Positions 1 through 6,919 of a stretch of DNA of 9,239 nt are shown piece after piece. The position numbers and the translations under genes are program-made. The notes below the pieces were generated by a model, which was given only the letters and a program-made list of their open reading frames with translations, was not told the DNA's origin and ran no database searches. The stretch covers positions 1-9,239 of the forward strand of contig CAYXHF010000063.1 of the NCBI GenBank assembly GCA_964464815.1, written 5' to 3'. Position 1 is the stretch's first letter; each line of letters begins with the position of its first letter. The stretch comes from UBA11524 sp964464815 (GTDB lineage Bacteria; Bacillota; Clostridia; Christensenellales; Aristaeellaceae).

Positions 1-51
1 GCTGAAAGTACTTGGCTGGACACGGCCCGGGAGGATAAGTCGCTGCCGGAT
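1..51 (+). rRNA. rrf: 5S ribosomal RNA, 3' part (cut by window edge)
   Basis: The first ~51 bases match the 3' half of a Gram-positive 5S rRNA as I know it: a GTACTTGGCTGG segment, a GGCCCGGGAG segment that pairs back with it (helix IV/V, with G-U pairs and one bulge), then GTCGCTGCCGGA, which would pair with the missing 5' end. A perfect intrinsic terminator follows about ten bases later, as expected for the end of an rRNA operon. Both sides of the loop E region (GAAAGTA and GAGGATAAG) differ from the usual GATGGTA and GAGAGTAGG. The exact 3' end (about 50-54) is an estimate. The call rests on pattern recognition, and the 5' part cannot be seen. Confidence 0.8.
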
Positions 52-60
52 TCCTATTTT

Positions 61-89
61 GCTCTTCACGTTAGTGAAGAGCGTTTTTT
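61..89 (+). terminator. Intrinsic terminator of the rRNA operon
   Basis: A perfect 9-bp stem, GCTCTTCAC (61-69) with GTGAAGAGC (74-82), closes on a GTTA tetraloop and is followed by G and six T residues (84-89). It lies ten bases after the 5S rRNA end and would terminate rightward transcription of the rRNA operon. Confidence 0.88.
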
Positions 90-289
90 GTTGCTGAACA
101 AGATCACCACAAAAGTGGCGCCGAAGGTTTCCGGAGATTTTATTTCAATAAAATACGCCTTACAGCAAGAAAAAGCGGCTGTTCAATTTGCTTTTTTCGT
201 AGGAAAAAGCTTCAACAAATACAATCCTGTTCAACAATATGCAATGAATCAATCTTTGTAAAAAATTGTACAAATATCATGAAAACGTC
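90..289. other. AT-rich intergenic spacer with small inverted and direct repeats
   Basis: No convincing gene. The stretch is markedly more AT-rich than the flanking genes. It holds an 8-bp inverted repeat, ATTTTATT / AATAAAAT, with a 2-base centre (137-154). A 7-bp stem, GCTTTTT / AAAAAGC, has a 7-base loop (190-210). The octamer TTCAACAA occurs twice, 19 bp apart (211-218 and 230-237), and TTTGTA / TACAAA is listed separately. A reading frame is open across 1-261, but it runs through the 5S rRNA and terminator and has no start signal, so it is not called. Confidence 0.6.
255..274. promoter_or_regulatory. Possible operator: TTTGTA-N8-TACAAA inverted repeat
   Basis: TTTGTA (255-260) and TACAAA (269-274) form a symmetric inverted repeat with 8 bases between the arms, containing the smaller palindrome TTGTACAA (266-273). 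It sits 15 bp upstream of the -35 box of the redox protein promoter, a usual place for an activator or redox-sensor site. AT-rich DNA makes such repeats fairly often by chance, and no regulator is identified. Confidence 0.3.
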
Positions 290-317
290 TTGACAAATGC
301 AAAAAAATGTGTAAAAT
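290..317 (+). promoter_or_regulatory. Sigma-A-type promoter of the Tat redox protein gene
   Basis: The -35 box TTGACA (290-295) is a perfect consensus match. After a 16-bp spacer comes the -10 box TAAAAT (312-317, five of six). Transcription would start near 324, giving a leader of about 50 bases that is purine-rich (GAAGA/AAGAA repeats) and ends in the Shine-Dalgarno AAGGA (364-368). Confidence 0.82.
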
Positions 318-376
318 AAAACCACATTCTGCATAAAAGCAGAAGAGGGAAGAAAGAAGAAAGAAGGAAAAATTTG

Positions 377-1306
377 ATGCAGACTCGTCGTGAATTCCTG
401 AAGAAGGGTGCGGTGCTGCTGGGCGGCGCTGCGGTGGCGGCAAGTGTTCCGGGCTTGATGAACACTGCGAAGGCGGAGAATGAGGAAATCCCCGCATACC
501 CCTACCCCTACGTGGAGCTTGATCCCGCATATGTGGAAAAGCTGGCGTATGAAGGCTATTTCGAGAATGGCTGCTGCTATGGCGTGGCCAAGGCGTTGCT
601 GGTTGCCCTGCGCGAAAAGGTCGGCTATCCTTACACGGTGATTCCGGAGGAAATGTTCGCCAATGGTAAGGAAGGCTACACCTGCGGCACGCTGTGCGGC
701 GCGCTGGGTGGTGCGGTTGGCATCATCGGCCTGGTGTGCGCATCTGCTGATTCCCGCCAGATTACGAAGGATCTCTTCGCCTGGTATTGCTCCACCAACC
801 TGCCGATTTATCAGCCGGAATCCGCTTCCCCTGTGCAGACGGTTGCGCCGAGTGTGAACTGCGTGGACTCCATCACCAAGTTCATGAACGCCGCGAACGT
901 GGAACGTGGTGACATCATCCGCAAGCGTCGTTGTGGCGGTCTGAGCGGTGACGTGGCCCGCCGCACGGTGGAGCTGCTTAACGCGCACTTTGGCTTTGCG
1001 CCCCTGCCCGTGACCGAGCCGGTCGTGGAAGAAGAAACGCTGGGCGCGAATGAGTACATCGGCGAGGCTGAGAGCTTCGGCGGCACGGTTCGCGTGAAGG
1101 TCACCATGGACGGCGATAAGATTGCCAAGATTGACGTCCTGTCCCATAGCGACACGGCTGGCGTGTGCAACCCGGCGTATGACACGATTCCGGATGCCAT
1201 CGTGGCGGCGAACTCCACGGCTGTGGACGCGGCCTCTGGTGCAACGGTTTCCAGCAAGGCCATCATGGCGGCTGTTGAAGACGCCCTGAGCAAGGTCGGC
1301 AAGTAA
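377..1306 (+). CDS. Tat-exported redox protein: C_GCAxxG_C_C domain fused to an FMN-binding domain
   Basis: A 309-residue exported redox protein. Residues 1-33 are a twin-arginine signal: TRREFLKK (3-10), a hydrophobic stretch, and an AKA cleavage site at 31-33. Residues ~50-205 resemble the C_GCAxxG_C_C family (putative redox-active protein). The motif cysteines appear to be C67, C103/C107 in CGTLCGALGG, C162 and C186, with further cysteines at 66, 121, 138 and 264. Residues ~228-307 are an FMN_bind domain ending in DAASGATVSS. In this family ApbE attaches FMN to the threonine of the SGAT motif, here T290. The ATG at 377 is preferred to TTG at 374, being 8 bases after AAGGA. Substrate and electron partner are unknown, and no apbE or rnf gene lies in the window. 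The fold calls rest on motifs. Extracytoplasmic electron transfer is inferred. Confidence 0.88.
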   Translation: MQTRREFLKKGAVLLGGAAVAASVPGLMNTAKAENEEIPAYPYPYVELDPAYVEKLAYEGYFENGCCYGVAKALLVALREKVGYPYTVIPEEMFANGKEGYTCGTLCGALGGAVGIIGLVCASADSRQITKDLFAWYCSTNLPIYQPESASPVQTVAPSVNCVDSITKFMNAANVERGDIIRKRRCGGLSGDVARRTVELLNAHFGFAPLPVTEPVVEEETLGANEYIGEAESFGGTVRVKVTMDGDKIAKIDVLSHSDTAGVCNPAYDTIPDAIVAANSTAVDAASGATVSSKAIMAAVEDALSKVGK

Positions 1307-1330
1307 TCCGTTTTCTCCAAAACAAAAATG

Positions 1331-1370
1331 TACCCTGCGCTCGTCCGGTTGGATGAACGCAGGGTATTTT
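1331..1370. terminator. Bidirectional terminator between convergent genes
   Basis: TACCCTGCG (1331-1339) pairs perfectly with CGCAGGGTA (1358-1366). Inside, TCGTCC pairs with GGATGA (one G-U) around a GGTT loop. Rightward, the stem is followed by TTTT (1367-1370). Leftward, the complementary strand reads CATTTTTG after the stem. It therefore serves both the rightward redox protein gene, which ends 25 bases before it, and the leftward beta-galactosidase gene, which ends seven bases from the T run. Confidence 0.88.
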
Positions 1371-1376
1371 GTCGTA

Positions 1377-3122
1377 TTAGCCCAAATCGGGTTCGCTTTC
1401 CAGCGTAATCTTGCCCCATTTGCCTTCGGTTTCCAGAATCAGCAGCTCGTTATCGCCTTCACGCAGCAGCGGCGCGGGAATGTACAGGCGCTTCTGCGGG
1501 CCAATCTCCCAGAAACGGCCGAGGTTGAAGCCGTTGAGCAGCACCGTGCCCTTGCCCCATGCGGACATATCCAGGAAGGTGTCGGCCTTCTCGTCCACAT
1601 GGAAGGTGAAAGCATGCACGCTCGGCGCCGTCTCCTGAGAGGAGAAGCCTTCGGGACGCATGGCGCGCAGGGTATCCTCGTCAATGACGGTCATTTCCCA
1701 GTGGAATTTCTGGTGGTCGTTGATGACAACGGCGGTATCAATGCCCTTGCGCTGATGCTCCAGCTTGAAGGAGTAGTTGACGCGGCCGAGGTTCTCCACC
1801 AGAATATCCAGCGATGCGCCCTTGCGAACCGGCAGCGGCTCTGAGAAGTTGTAGGCGGACTGCAATTCGCGGTCATACAGCGTCAGCACGTGCTGGCCGT
1901 CAATCATGATGATGGCGCGGTCGGCGGCGTTGACCAGCTGCAGCTTGCGCAGCGTTTCCTCGTTGGTCAGGGTGGTGTGATAGAGCGTGTAGCCGTAATT
2001 CTGGCCGAGACGCTCCATGCTGACCGGGCAAACGCCCTGCGTCTTGGGGAGCTTCTGGGTCAGCGACAGCAGCGGCACGGAGGCCGTCATGGTTGCCTCG
2101 CCGTAGGCTTTGACCGGAATCGGCGTCACAGGCGTCTGCGGAATCGGGCCTTTGCGCTTTTCGATTTCGGCCTTGAAGAGGCGGTACTTTTCCGTCTCGC
2201 GGCCGTCCTCGGTCAGCAGGGCGTCATAGTCGTAGCTGGTGACGTCGGGCGTCAGCTTGTCGTAGTCGTTCGCGCCGTTCATCCAGCCGAAGGACGTGCC
2301 GCCGTGGAACATGTAGATGTTCACGTGACCACGGTCGAGGATTTCCGCAAAGTCCTTGGCGGAGGAAGCCGCATCCGTGTGCGCGTGGCCGCCACAGCCC
2401 CAGTGGTCGAACCAGCCGCACCAGAATTCCATGCACATCAGCGGCTTGATGCCCAGGGAGGCCATATAGTCGAAGCGTTCGCGGGTGTGCGAACCGAAGT
2501 TGCCCGTCTGATGGACGCCCTCGACCTTGCCGCAGGCCATCATATCATGCTCCGGGCCGTCGGAGGTAACAAGCGGCACGTCAATGCCACGCGCACGCAT
2601 GGCATCACGCAGGGCTTCCAGATAGCGCGTGTCGTCGCCATACGAGCCGTATTCGTTCTCCACCTGCATCATGATGACCGGGCCACCATGCGTGATTTGC
2701 AGCGGCGCCAGCAGCGGCAGCAGGTGATCGAAGTATTGCAGGAAGGCGTTCAGGTACTTTTCCTCGCAGCAGCGGAAGCGCATACCGTCTTCCTTCAGCA
2801 GCCATGCCGGGAAGCCGCCGAACTCCCATTCTGCGCAGATGTAGGGCGCGGGACGAATGATGACGTACAGGCCCAGCTCCTGCGCCGTCTTGACAAAGCG
2901 AACAATGTCGCGGCGGCCGGTGAAGTCATACTGACCCTGCTTTTCCTCGTGGAAGTTCCAGGGGATGTACGTCTCCACCGTGTTGCAGCCCATGTTGCGC
3001 AGCTTCAGCAGACGGTCGTGCCAGTACTCCGGCAGGACGCGGAAATAGTGAATCGAACCGGAAATGACCTGGAATTTCTCCCCGTTCAGATAAAAATCAT
3101 CCCGGATTTCAAAGGTACCCAT
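1377..3122 (-). CDS. Beta-galactosidase, glycoside hydrolase family 35 (BgaC-like)
   Basis: A 581-residue retaining GH35 exo-beta-galactosidase that removes terminal beta-linked galactose. The catalytic barrel (~1-300) has the family segments SGSIHYFR (21-28), TYIPWNFHE (51-59) and RPAPYICAEW (90-99). The predicted acid/base is E157 in ENEYGSYG, and the nucleophile is E232 in MCMEFWCGW. The C-terminal part carries the galactose-binding-like beta-sandwich signature NGFNLGRFW...GPQ. Length suits the short bacterial BgaC type. There is no signal peptide, so it should act in the cytoplasm on imported oligosaccharides. BgaC of Streptococcus pneumoniae prefers beta-1,3-linked galactose; a similar preference here is inference. 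The start at 3122 is chosen because GGAGG (3137-3133 on the minus strand) lies 10 bases before it and only 1 base before the upstream ATG at 3131. No transporter or regulator gene adjoins. Confidence 0.95.
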   Translation of the reverse strand: MGTFEIRDDFYLNGEKFQVISGSIHYFRVLPEYWHDRLLKLRNMGCNTVETYIPWNFHEEKQGQYDFTGRRDIVRFVKTAQELGLYVIIRPAPYICAEWEFGGFPAWLLKEDGMRFRCCEEKYLNAFLQYFDHLLPLLAPLQITHGGPVIMMQVENEYGSYGDDTRYLEALRDAMRARGIDVPLVTSDGPEHDMMACGKVEGVHQTGNFGSHTRERFDYMASLGIKPLMCMEFWCGWFDHWGCGGHAHTDAASSAKDFAEILDRGHVNIYMFHGGTSFGWMNGANDYDKLTPDVTSYDYDALLTEDGRETEKYRLFKAEIEKRKGPIPQTPVTPIPVKAYGEATMTASVPLLSLTQKLPKTQGVCPVSMERLGQNYGYTLYHTTLTNEETLRKLQLVNAADRAIIMIDGQHVLTLYDRELQSAYNFSEPLPVRKGASLDILVENLGRVNYSFKLEHQRKGIDTAVVINDHQKFHWEMTVIDEDTLRAMRPEGFSSQETAPSVHAFTFHVDEKADTFLDMSAWGKGTVLLNGFNLGRFWEIGPQKRLYIPAPLLREGDNELLILETEGKWGKITLESEPDLG

Positions 3123-3132
3123 GTTGGACATT

Positions 3133-3137
3133 CCTCC
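3133..3137 (-). promoter_or_regulatory. Ribosome binding site deciding the beta-galactosidase start
   Basis: On the minus strand GGAGG reads 3137 to 3133. The first ATG (3131-3129) begins after a single base, too close for normal initiation. The in-frame ATG nine bases further on (3122-3120) is 10 bases from GGAGG, within the usual range. This favours a protein beginning MGTFEIRDD. Confidence 0.65.
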
Positions 3138-3189
3138 GTTACGGCGGCAGGGACGCGCTGGTTTGCCGTCGGTTTTTACTTCTTGTGGA

Positions 3190-3207
3190 TGCGCCTTTTG
3201 CAGCGCA
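3190..3207 (-). promoter_or_regulatory. Small hairpin in the beta-galactosidase leader
   Basis: TGCGC (3190-3194) and GCGCA (3203-3207) form a 5-bp inverted repeat around an 8-base loop. It can be lengthened by GTG/CAC across a two-base bulge (3185-3210). It lies in the untranslated leader just downstream of the predicted transcription start, where it could be an operator or an mRNA-stabilising hairpin. The evidence is weak. Confidence 0.3.
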
Positions 3208-3221
3208 CACTTCCATTTTTG

Positions 3222-3250
3222 ATTATAGCATAGGTTACATACAATGACAA
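3222..3250 (-). promoter_or_regulatory. Strong promoter of the beta-galactosidase gene
   Basis: On the minus strand TTGTCA (3250-3245, five of six to the -35 consensus) is followed by a 17-bp spacer and a perfect TATAAT (3227-3222). The -10 box is preceded by TGC, making an extended -10 element. Transcription would begin near 3215, giving a leader of about 90 bases. No catabolite (cre) site is obvious. Confidence 0.85.
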
Positions 3251-3312
3251 GGTGATTCGCAAAACTGGTCGAAATTTTCCTGAAAACAGTCCAGAAAGTG
3301 CATTGAAACGGG

Positions 3313-4140
3313 TTACAAAAGAAAAAGCGCGAGGCCGAGAGAAAACAGAAAGGTCAACAGGGCATGCACGACCTGCCAGAAAATTTGTGCGGGCAGGGAA
3401 AGCAGCCCTTGCGGATAATACGCGCGATTTTGCATCACGATGGCCATGCCGCCAAAGGCCGATGCGCCGGAGACGAGCGCGGTGCGAAGCGGCAACGGCA
3501 AGGGGAGCAGCGCCATTTCCTGCGTGGCGGTTGTGACCTCCAACAGGGTGGTAATGAGCAGCTGCCACGGTGGCGGCACGCTGGAGAAAAACGACAGGAA
3601 CACGCGGAGCATCGTCATCGTGCCGCAGACAAGCAGCATCGTTTTCGCGGCGCTTTCGATGGCGGCGGCGAAGGAAATCGGTGCGGTTGTGGCGGCCGTT
3701 GCGGATGTCGTTGTTTCCTTGTTGCACCGCCATGTGCTCAGCTTTCCCGTCAGGTAGCCGCCCAGAAGGACACTGCCCAGCGCAATCCATCCGGCACGGC
3801 GGCTTTGCAGCCACGTCCCGAGCGTGCCGGAGAGGAACATCGGGCTCATCGTGGCACAGGCGACGGCCAGCTCCTTCTGTGTGCGCCGCGATAGTCCCGG
3901 TCGCAGGGCGAGCATTCGCGCTCCGGAGGGCGAACCGCCGCACCAGCCCAACAGGCGCAGGCTCCAGGCTGGCATGTCTCCCGGGCAACGGCTGAGGAAC
4001 ATCTGCGACAGCACCAGATACGGGAACAGCCCGGGCAGGACACTGCGCACAAATAGCAGGCACGCCTCCTCGGCGGCGGCCATGGCGCTGGGCGCACGCA
4101 TCAGCAGGCAGCCCATCACGCCCAGCAAAAGCAGACGCAT
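3313..4140 (-). CDS. YlbJ-like sporulation/nucleoside-recognition (Gate) membrane protein
   Basis: A 275-residue polytopic membrane protein. Hydrophobic segments lie at the N-terminus (~2-20), at LFVRSVLPGLFPYLVLSQMF (~29-48), around 91-135, and repeatedly in the C-terminal half. Three segments resemble the YlbJ/Gate family: LPGLFPYLVLS, GGSPSGARM (68-76, compare the YlbJ GYPxGAK segment) and LLEVTTATQ followed by SAFGGMAIVMQ. YlbJ is needed for spore formation in Bacillus subtilis and its molecular role is unclear. This copy is much shorter than the ~400-residue B. subtilis protein. The ATG at 4140 follows AAAGGAG by 11 bases. The frame stays open far upstream, antisense to polA, but that part has no membrane or family features. 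The gene is head-to-head with polA. Family membership is likely; a sporulation role is inferred. Confidence 0.75.
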   Translation of the reverse strand: MRLLLLGVMGCLLMRAPSAMAAAEEACLLFVRSVLPGLFPYLVLSQMFLSRCPGDMPAWSLRLLGWCGGSPSGARMLALRPGLSRRTQKELAVACATMSPMFLSGTLGTWLQSRRAGWIALGSVLLGGYLTGKLSTWRCNKETTTSATAATTAPISFAAAIESAAKTMLLVCGTMTMLRVFLSFFSSVPPPWQLLITTLLEVTTATQEMALLPLPLPLRTALVSGASAFGGMAIVMQNRAYYPQGLLSLPAQIFWQVVHALLTFLFSLGLALFLL

Positions 4141-4165
4141 CGCATGCTCAGCTCCTTTCCGGGAA

Positions 4166-4195
4166 AGCATATGCGGAGGTTGACAAGAATCATTC
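4166..4195 (-). promoter_or_regulatory. Tentative sporulation (sigma-E-like) promoter for the YlbJ-like gene
   Basis: No good sigma-A promoter is visible on the minus strand upstream of 4140. GAATGAT (4195-4189) and CATATGCT (4173-4166), 15 bp apart, partly match the sigma-E boxes as I remember them (KMATATT and CATACAnT). The start would fall just before the AAAGGAG site. The match is imperfect and CATATG is a palindrome, so this is only a candidate. Confidence 0.25.
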
Positions 4196-4208
4196 GGAAA
4201 GGTACAAT
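4180..4208 (+). promoter_or_regulatory. Sigma-A-type promoter of polA
   Basis: TTGACA (4180-4185) is a perfect -35 box. With a 17-bp spacer it is followed by TACAAT (4203-4208, five of six). The leader is about 35 bases and carries the Shine-Dalgarno AAGGAG (4235-4240), 8 bases before the polA ATG. Confidence 0.88.
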
Positions 4209-4248
4209 GAGGGAGAGGAACTTTTTTTGACCAGAAGGAGAACGTTTT

Positions 4249-6822
4249 ATGAAGGATACCTTCCTGATTATTGATGGTAACAGTCTGCTGCACCGTGCGT
4301 TTCACGCGCTGCCGCTGATGGATGCGGATGGCATTTATACCAATGCGATTTATGGCTTTCTGACCATGATGCTCAAAGCTGTGCGTGAGGAAGGGGCGCA
4401 GTATCTGGCGGTTTGCTTTGATGAGCATGCGCCGACCTTCCGCCATACGGCCTACCCGGATTATAAGGCGGGACGCGCCGCGACGCCGGATGAATTGCGC
4501 CAGCAGTTCCGCACGATTCGCACCCTGCTGCCGGCCATGGGCATTCAGGTGTTTTCCATGCAGGGCTGGGAGGCCGATGACCTGCTGGGTACCTTGTCCC
4601 TGCTGGGCGAAAAGGCAGGGGTCATGCCGCTGCTGCTGACGGGCGACCGCGACGCCTTGCAGCTGGTGTCGGATAGCACGCAGGTACTCTTCACGCGCAA
4701 GGGCATCAGTGAAACGACGCATTTCACGCCCGCCATGGTGCATGAAACGTATGGCTTTTCGCCCGAGCAGGTCATTGACTGGAAGGGCCTTGCGGGCGAT
4801 AGCAGCGATAATATTCCCGGTATTCCGGGCGTTGGCGATAAGACGGCGGTCAAGCTGCTGACCCAGTATGGCACGCTGGATAACATTCTGGCGCATGCGG
4901 GCGAGGTGAAGGGCAAGCTGGGCGAAAAGCTGGCGACATGGGCCGATCAGGCGCGCATGTGCCGGGAGCTGGCGACCATTCGCCGGGATGCGCCGGTCAC
5001 GTTCTCGCTCAAGGCGTGTGCCTTGCCGGACTTCCGCCAGGGCGTTGCGGAGCTGGAAAAGCTGCGCCTGAACAGCATCATTCGCCGCATTCAGGGCGAT
5101 ACGGATGCACCCGTCGCACAGGCGGTGGAGGAGGCCGCGACGCTGACGCTTTTGCCCTTTGCCGAGGGCGAACGCTTCTCCACGGCGCAGGAATGGCACA
5201 CGTGGCTGCACGCCCATGCGGGTGAGAAGCAGTTGGCCGTGTATCTGGATGAGGACACGCTTTCCGCGGCAAGCGAAACGGGCGCATGGTGCGTGGTCAC
5301 CATGGGTGGCGATCTGCTGTCTCTGGGTGCTGATCCGCAGGAGCTGCTGGACGTGCTTGCACCGGTGATGCAGGCGCACCCGATGTGCGTGCATGATGGC
5401 AAGCTGCTGCGCCACCGTCTGCACCGGGCGAATCTGCCGCAGCCGGAAGCCTACGCGTGGGATACGCAGCTGGGCGCCTATCTGCTCAACCCGCAGGAGA
5501 AAAGCTACAGTCTGAAGGCGCTTTGTGGCGATTTGCCTGCCGATGCGCGCGGCTTGCTCTCCCTGTGCGTCTATCAGCAGCAGGAAATCGAGCGCATGGG
5601 CATGATGCACCTGATGCGCGATGTGGAGATGCCGCTTTCGGGCGTGCTGTACCGGATGGAGACGTTCGGCTTCACGGTCGATACGGCGTTCCTGCGCACG
5701 CTGGGACAGCGCTACAGCGAGGAAATTGAGCAGTGCCGCCAGCAGGTTTACGCCGCGTGTGGCAAAACCTTCAATCTCAACAGCACCCAGCAGCTGGGTG
5801 AGGTGCTGTTTGACACCTTGCAGCTGCCGCACGGCAAGAAGACGGCGCGCGGCTACTCCACCTCTGCCGAGGTGCTGGAGGGCTTGCAGGACATTGCGCC
5901 GGAGGTCATCACGCCCCTGCTGCGCTATCGCCAGTTGACGAAGCTGAATTCCACGTATGTGGAGGGTTTGCTGCGCCTGACGGATGCAACGGGACGCGTT
6001 CATTCGACCTTCGACCAGGTGGCCACGGCGACAGGACGCATTTCGTCCAGCGAACCGAATTTGCAGAATATTCCCGTCCGCACCGAGGAAGGCAGGGAGA
6101 TTCGTCAGGCATTCCTGCCGCGCGAAGGCTGGGTCTTGCTGGATGCGGACTACAGCCAGATTGAATTGCGTCTGATGGCGCATTTCTCCGGCGACGCCGC
6201 GCTGGTGGAGGCATTCACCACCGGTCAGGACGTCCACGCCCGCACGGCCAGCGAGATTTTCGACGTGCCGCTATCGGAGGTGGATGGCACACTGCGTTCC
6301 CGCGCCAAGGCCGTCAACTTTGGCCTGATTTACGGCATCAGTGGCTTTGGTTTGGCCAAGAACACCGGCGTCACCCGTCAGGAGGCACAGCAGTTCATTG
6401 ACCGTTACTTCGCCAAATATCCCGGCGTCAAGCGTTTTATGGAAAGCAGCGCGCAGGAAGGCAAGGACAACGGCTACGCCCTGACGATGCTGGGGCGGCG
6501 GCGCTACCTGCCGGAATTGCAGAGCGACAAGGCCGTCGTTCGTGAATTCGGCAAGCGTGCCGCGATGAACACGCCCGTCCAGGGCACAGCCGCCGACATC
6601 ATCAAGCTGGCGATGGTGCGTGTTGACGAAGCTCTTCGCCGTGAGGGACTCCAAAGCCGGCTTATCCTTCAGGTACACGACGAGCTGCTGCTGGAATGTC
6701 CTCCGGAGGAAGTCAGCCGTGCGGCTGTCCTGCTCAAGGAAGCGATGGAGAATGTGATTTCCCTGCGCGTCCCGCTGCTTGCGGATGTGCATCAGGGCAC
6801 GAACTGGGCCGAAGCGAAATAA
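4249..6822 (+). CDS. polA: DNA polymerase I
   Basis: An 857-residue DNA polymerase I, which fills gaps and removes RNA primers in repair and lagging-strand synthesis. The 5'-nuclease domain (~1-280) shows IDGNSLLHRAFHAL (8-21), WEADD (107-111), TGDRD (131-135) and GDSSDNIPGIPG followed by GVGDKTA. The polymerase domain (~450-857) has motif A with D634 in DADYSQIELR, the O-helix residues R683, K687 and F691, and motif C with D811 in VHDE. F691 corresponds to E. coli F762, the position that sets discrimination against dideoxynucleotides. The central 3'-5' exonuclease domain (~290-440) is degenerate. By my alignment the acidic residues equivalent to E. coli D355, D424 and D501 are missing, so proofreading is probably absent, as in the Bacillus and Taq enzymes. 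It has its own promoter and terminator. Confidence 0.97.
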   Translation: MKDTFLIIDGNSLLHRAFHALPLMDADGIYTNAIYGFLTMMLKAVREEGAQYLAVCFDEHAPTFRHTAYPDYKAGRAATPDELRQQFRTIRTLLPAMGIQVFSMQGWEADDLLGTLSLLGEKAGVMPLLLTGDRDALQLVSDSTQVLFTRKGISETTHFTPAMVHETYGFSPEQVIDWKGLAGDSSDNIPGIPGVGDKTAVKLLTQYGTLDNILAHAGEVKGKLGEKLATWADQARMCRELATIRRDAPVTFSLKACALPDFRQGVAELEKLRLNSIIRRIQGDTDAPVAQAVEEAATLTLLPFAEGERFSTAQEWHTWLHAHAGEKQLAVYLDEDTLSAASETGAWCVVTMGGDLLSLGADPQELLDVLAPVMQAHPMCVHDGKLLRHRLHRANLPQPEAYAWDTQLGAYLLNPQEKSYSLKALCGDLPADARGLLSLCVYQQQEIERMGMMHLMRDVEMPLSGVLYRMETFGFTVDTAFLRTLGQRYSEEIEQCRQQVYAACGKTFNLNSTQQLGEVLFDTLQLPHGKKTARGYSTSAEVLEGLQDIAPEVITPLLRYRQLTKLNSTYVEGLLRLTDATGRVHSTFDQVATATGRISSSEPNLQNIPVRTEEGREIRQAFLPREGWVLLDADYSQIELRLMAHFSGDAALVEAFTTGQDVHARTASEIFDVPLSEVDGTLRSRAKAVNFGLIYGISGFGLAKNTGVTRQEAQQFIDRYFAKYPGVKRFMESSAQEGKDNGYALTMLGRRRYLPELQSDKAVVREFGKRAAMNTPVQGTAADIIKLAMVRVDEALRREGLQSRLILQVHDELLLECPPEEVSRAAVLLKEAMENVISLRVPLLADVHQGTNWAEAK

Positions 6823-6827
6823 GAATT

Positions 6828-6865
6828 GGGTGTTGCAGATGGGCTTGTCTGCAACACCCGTTTTT
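6828..6865 (+). terminator. Intrinsic terminator of polA
   Basis: A perfect 12-bp stem, GGGTGTTGCAGA (6828-6839) with TCTGCAACACCC (6848-6859), has an 8-base loop and is followed by G and five T residues (6861-6865). It begins five bases after the polA stop codon. Confidence 0.95.
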
Positions 6866-6919
6866 CGTGTGGTGGCTGTAGCATGATGCGTGTCTTTCTT
6901 CGTGGAGGTGGCATGGAGC

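Noticed and set aside
1..261. Rightward frame open from the window edge to a TAA at 259-261
   Set aside because: It runs through the 5S rRNA tail and a perfect intrinsic terminator, lacks a start signal, and its AT-rich part does not look like a protein.
1890..3233. Long rightward frame antisense to the beta-galactosidase
   Set aside because: The opposite strand encodes a clear GH35 enzyme with catalytic motifs, promoter and ribosome binding site.
3240..3312. Terminator for the YlbJ-like gene
   Set aside because: Only a weak bulged stem (around 3280-3305) without a proper T run is visible, so no terminator is called.
4141..6237. Leftward extension of the YlbJ-like frame across polA
   Set aside because: The frame is open only because of GC-biased codon use of polA on the other strand; the product has no membrane or family features and the start at 4140 has a ribosome binding site.
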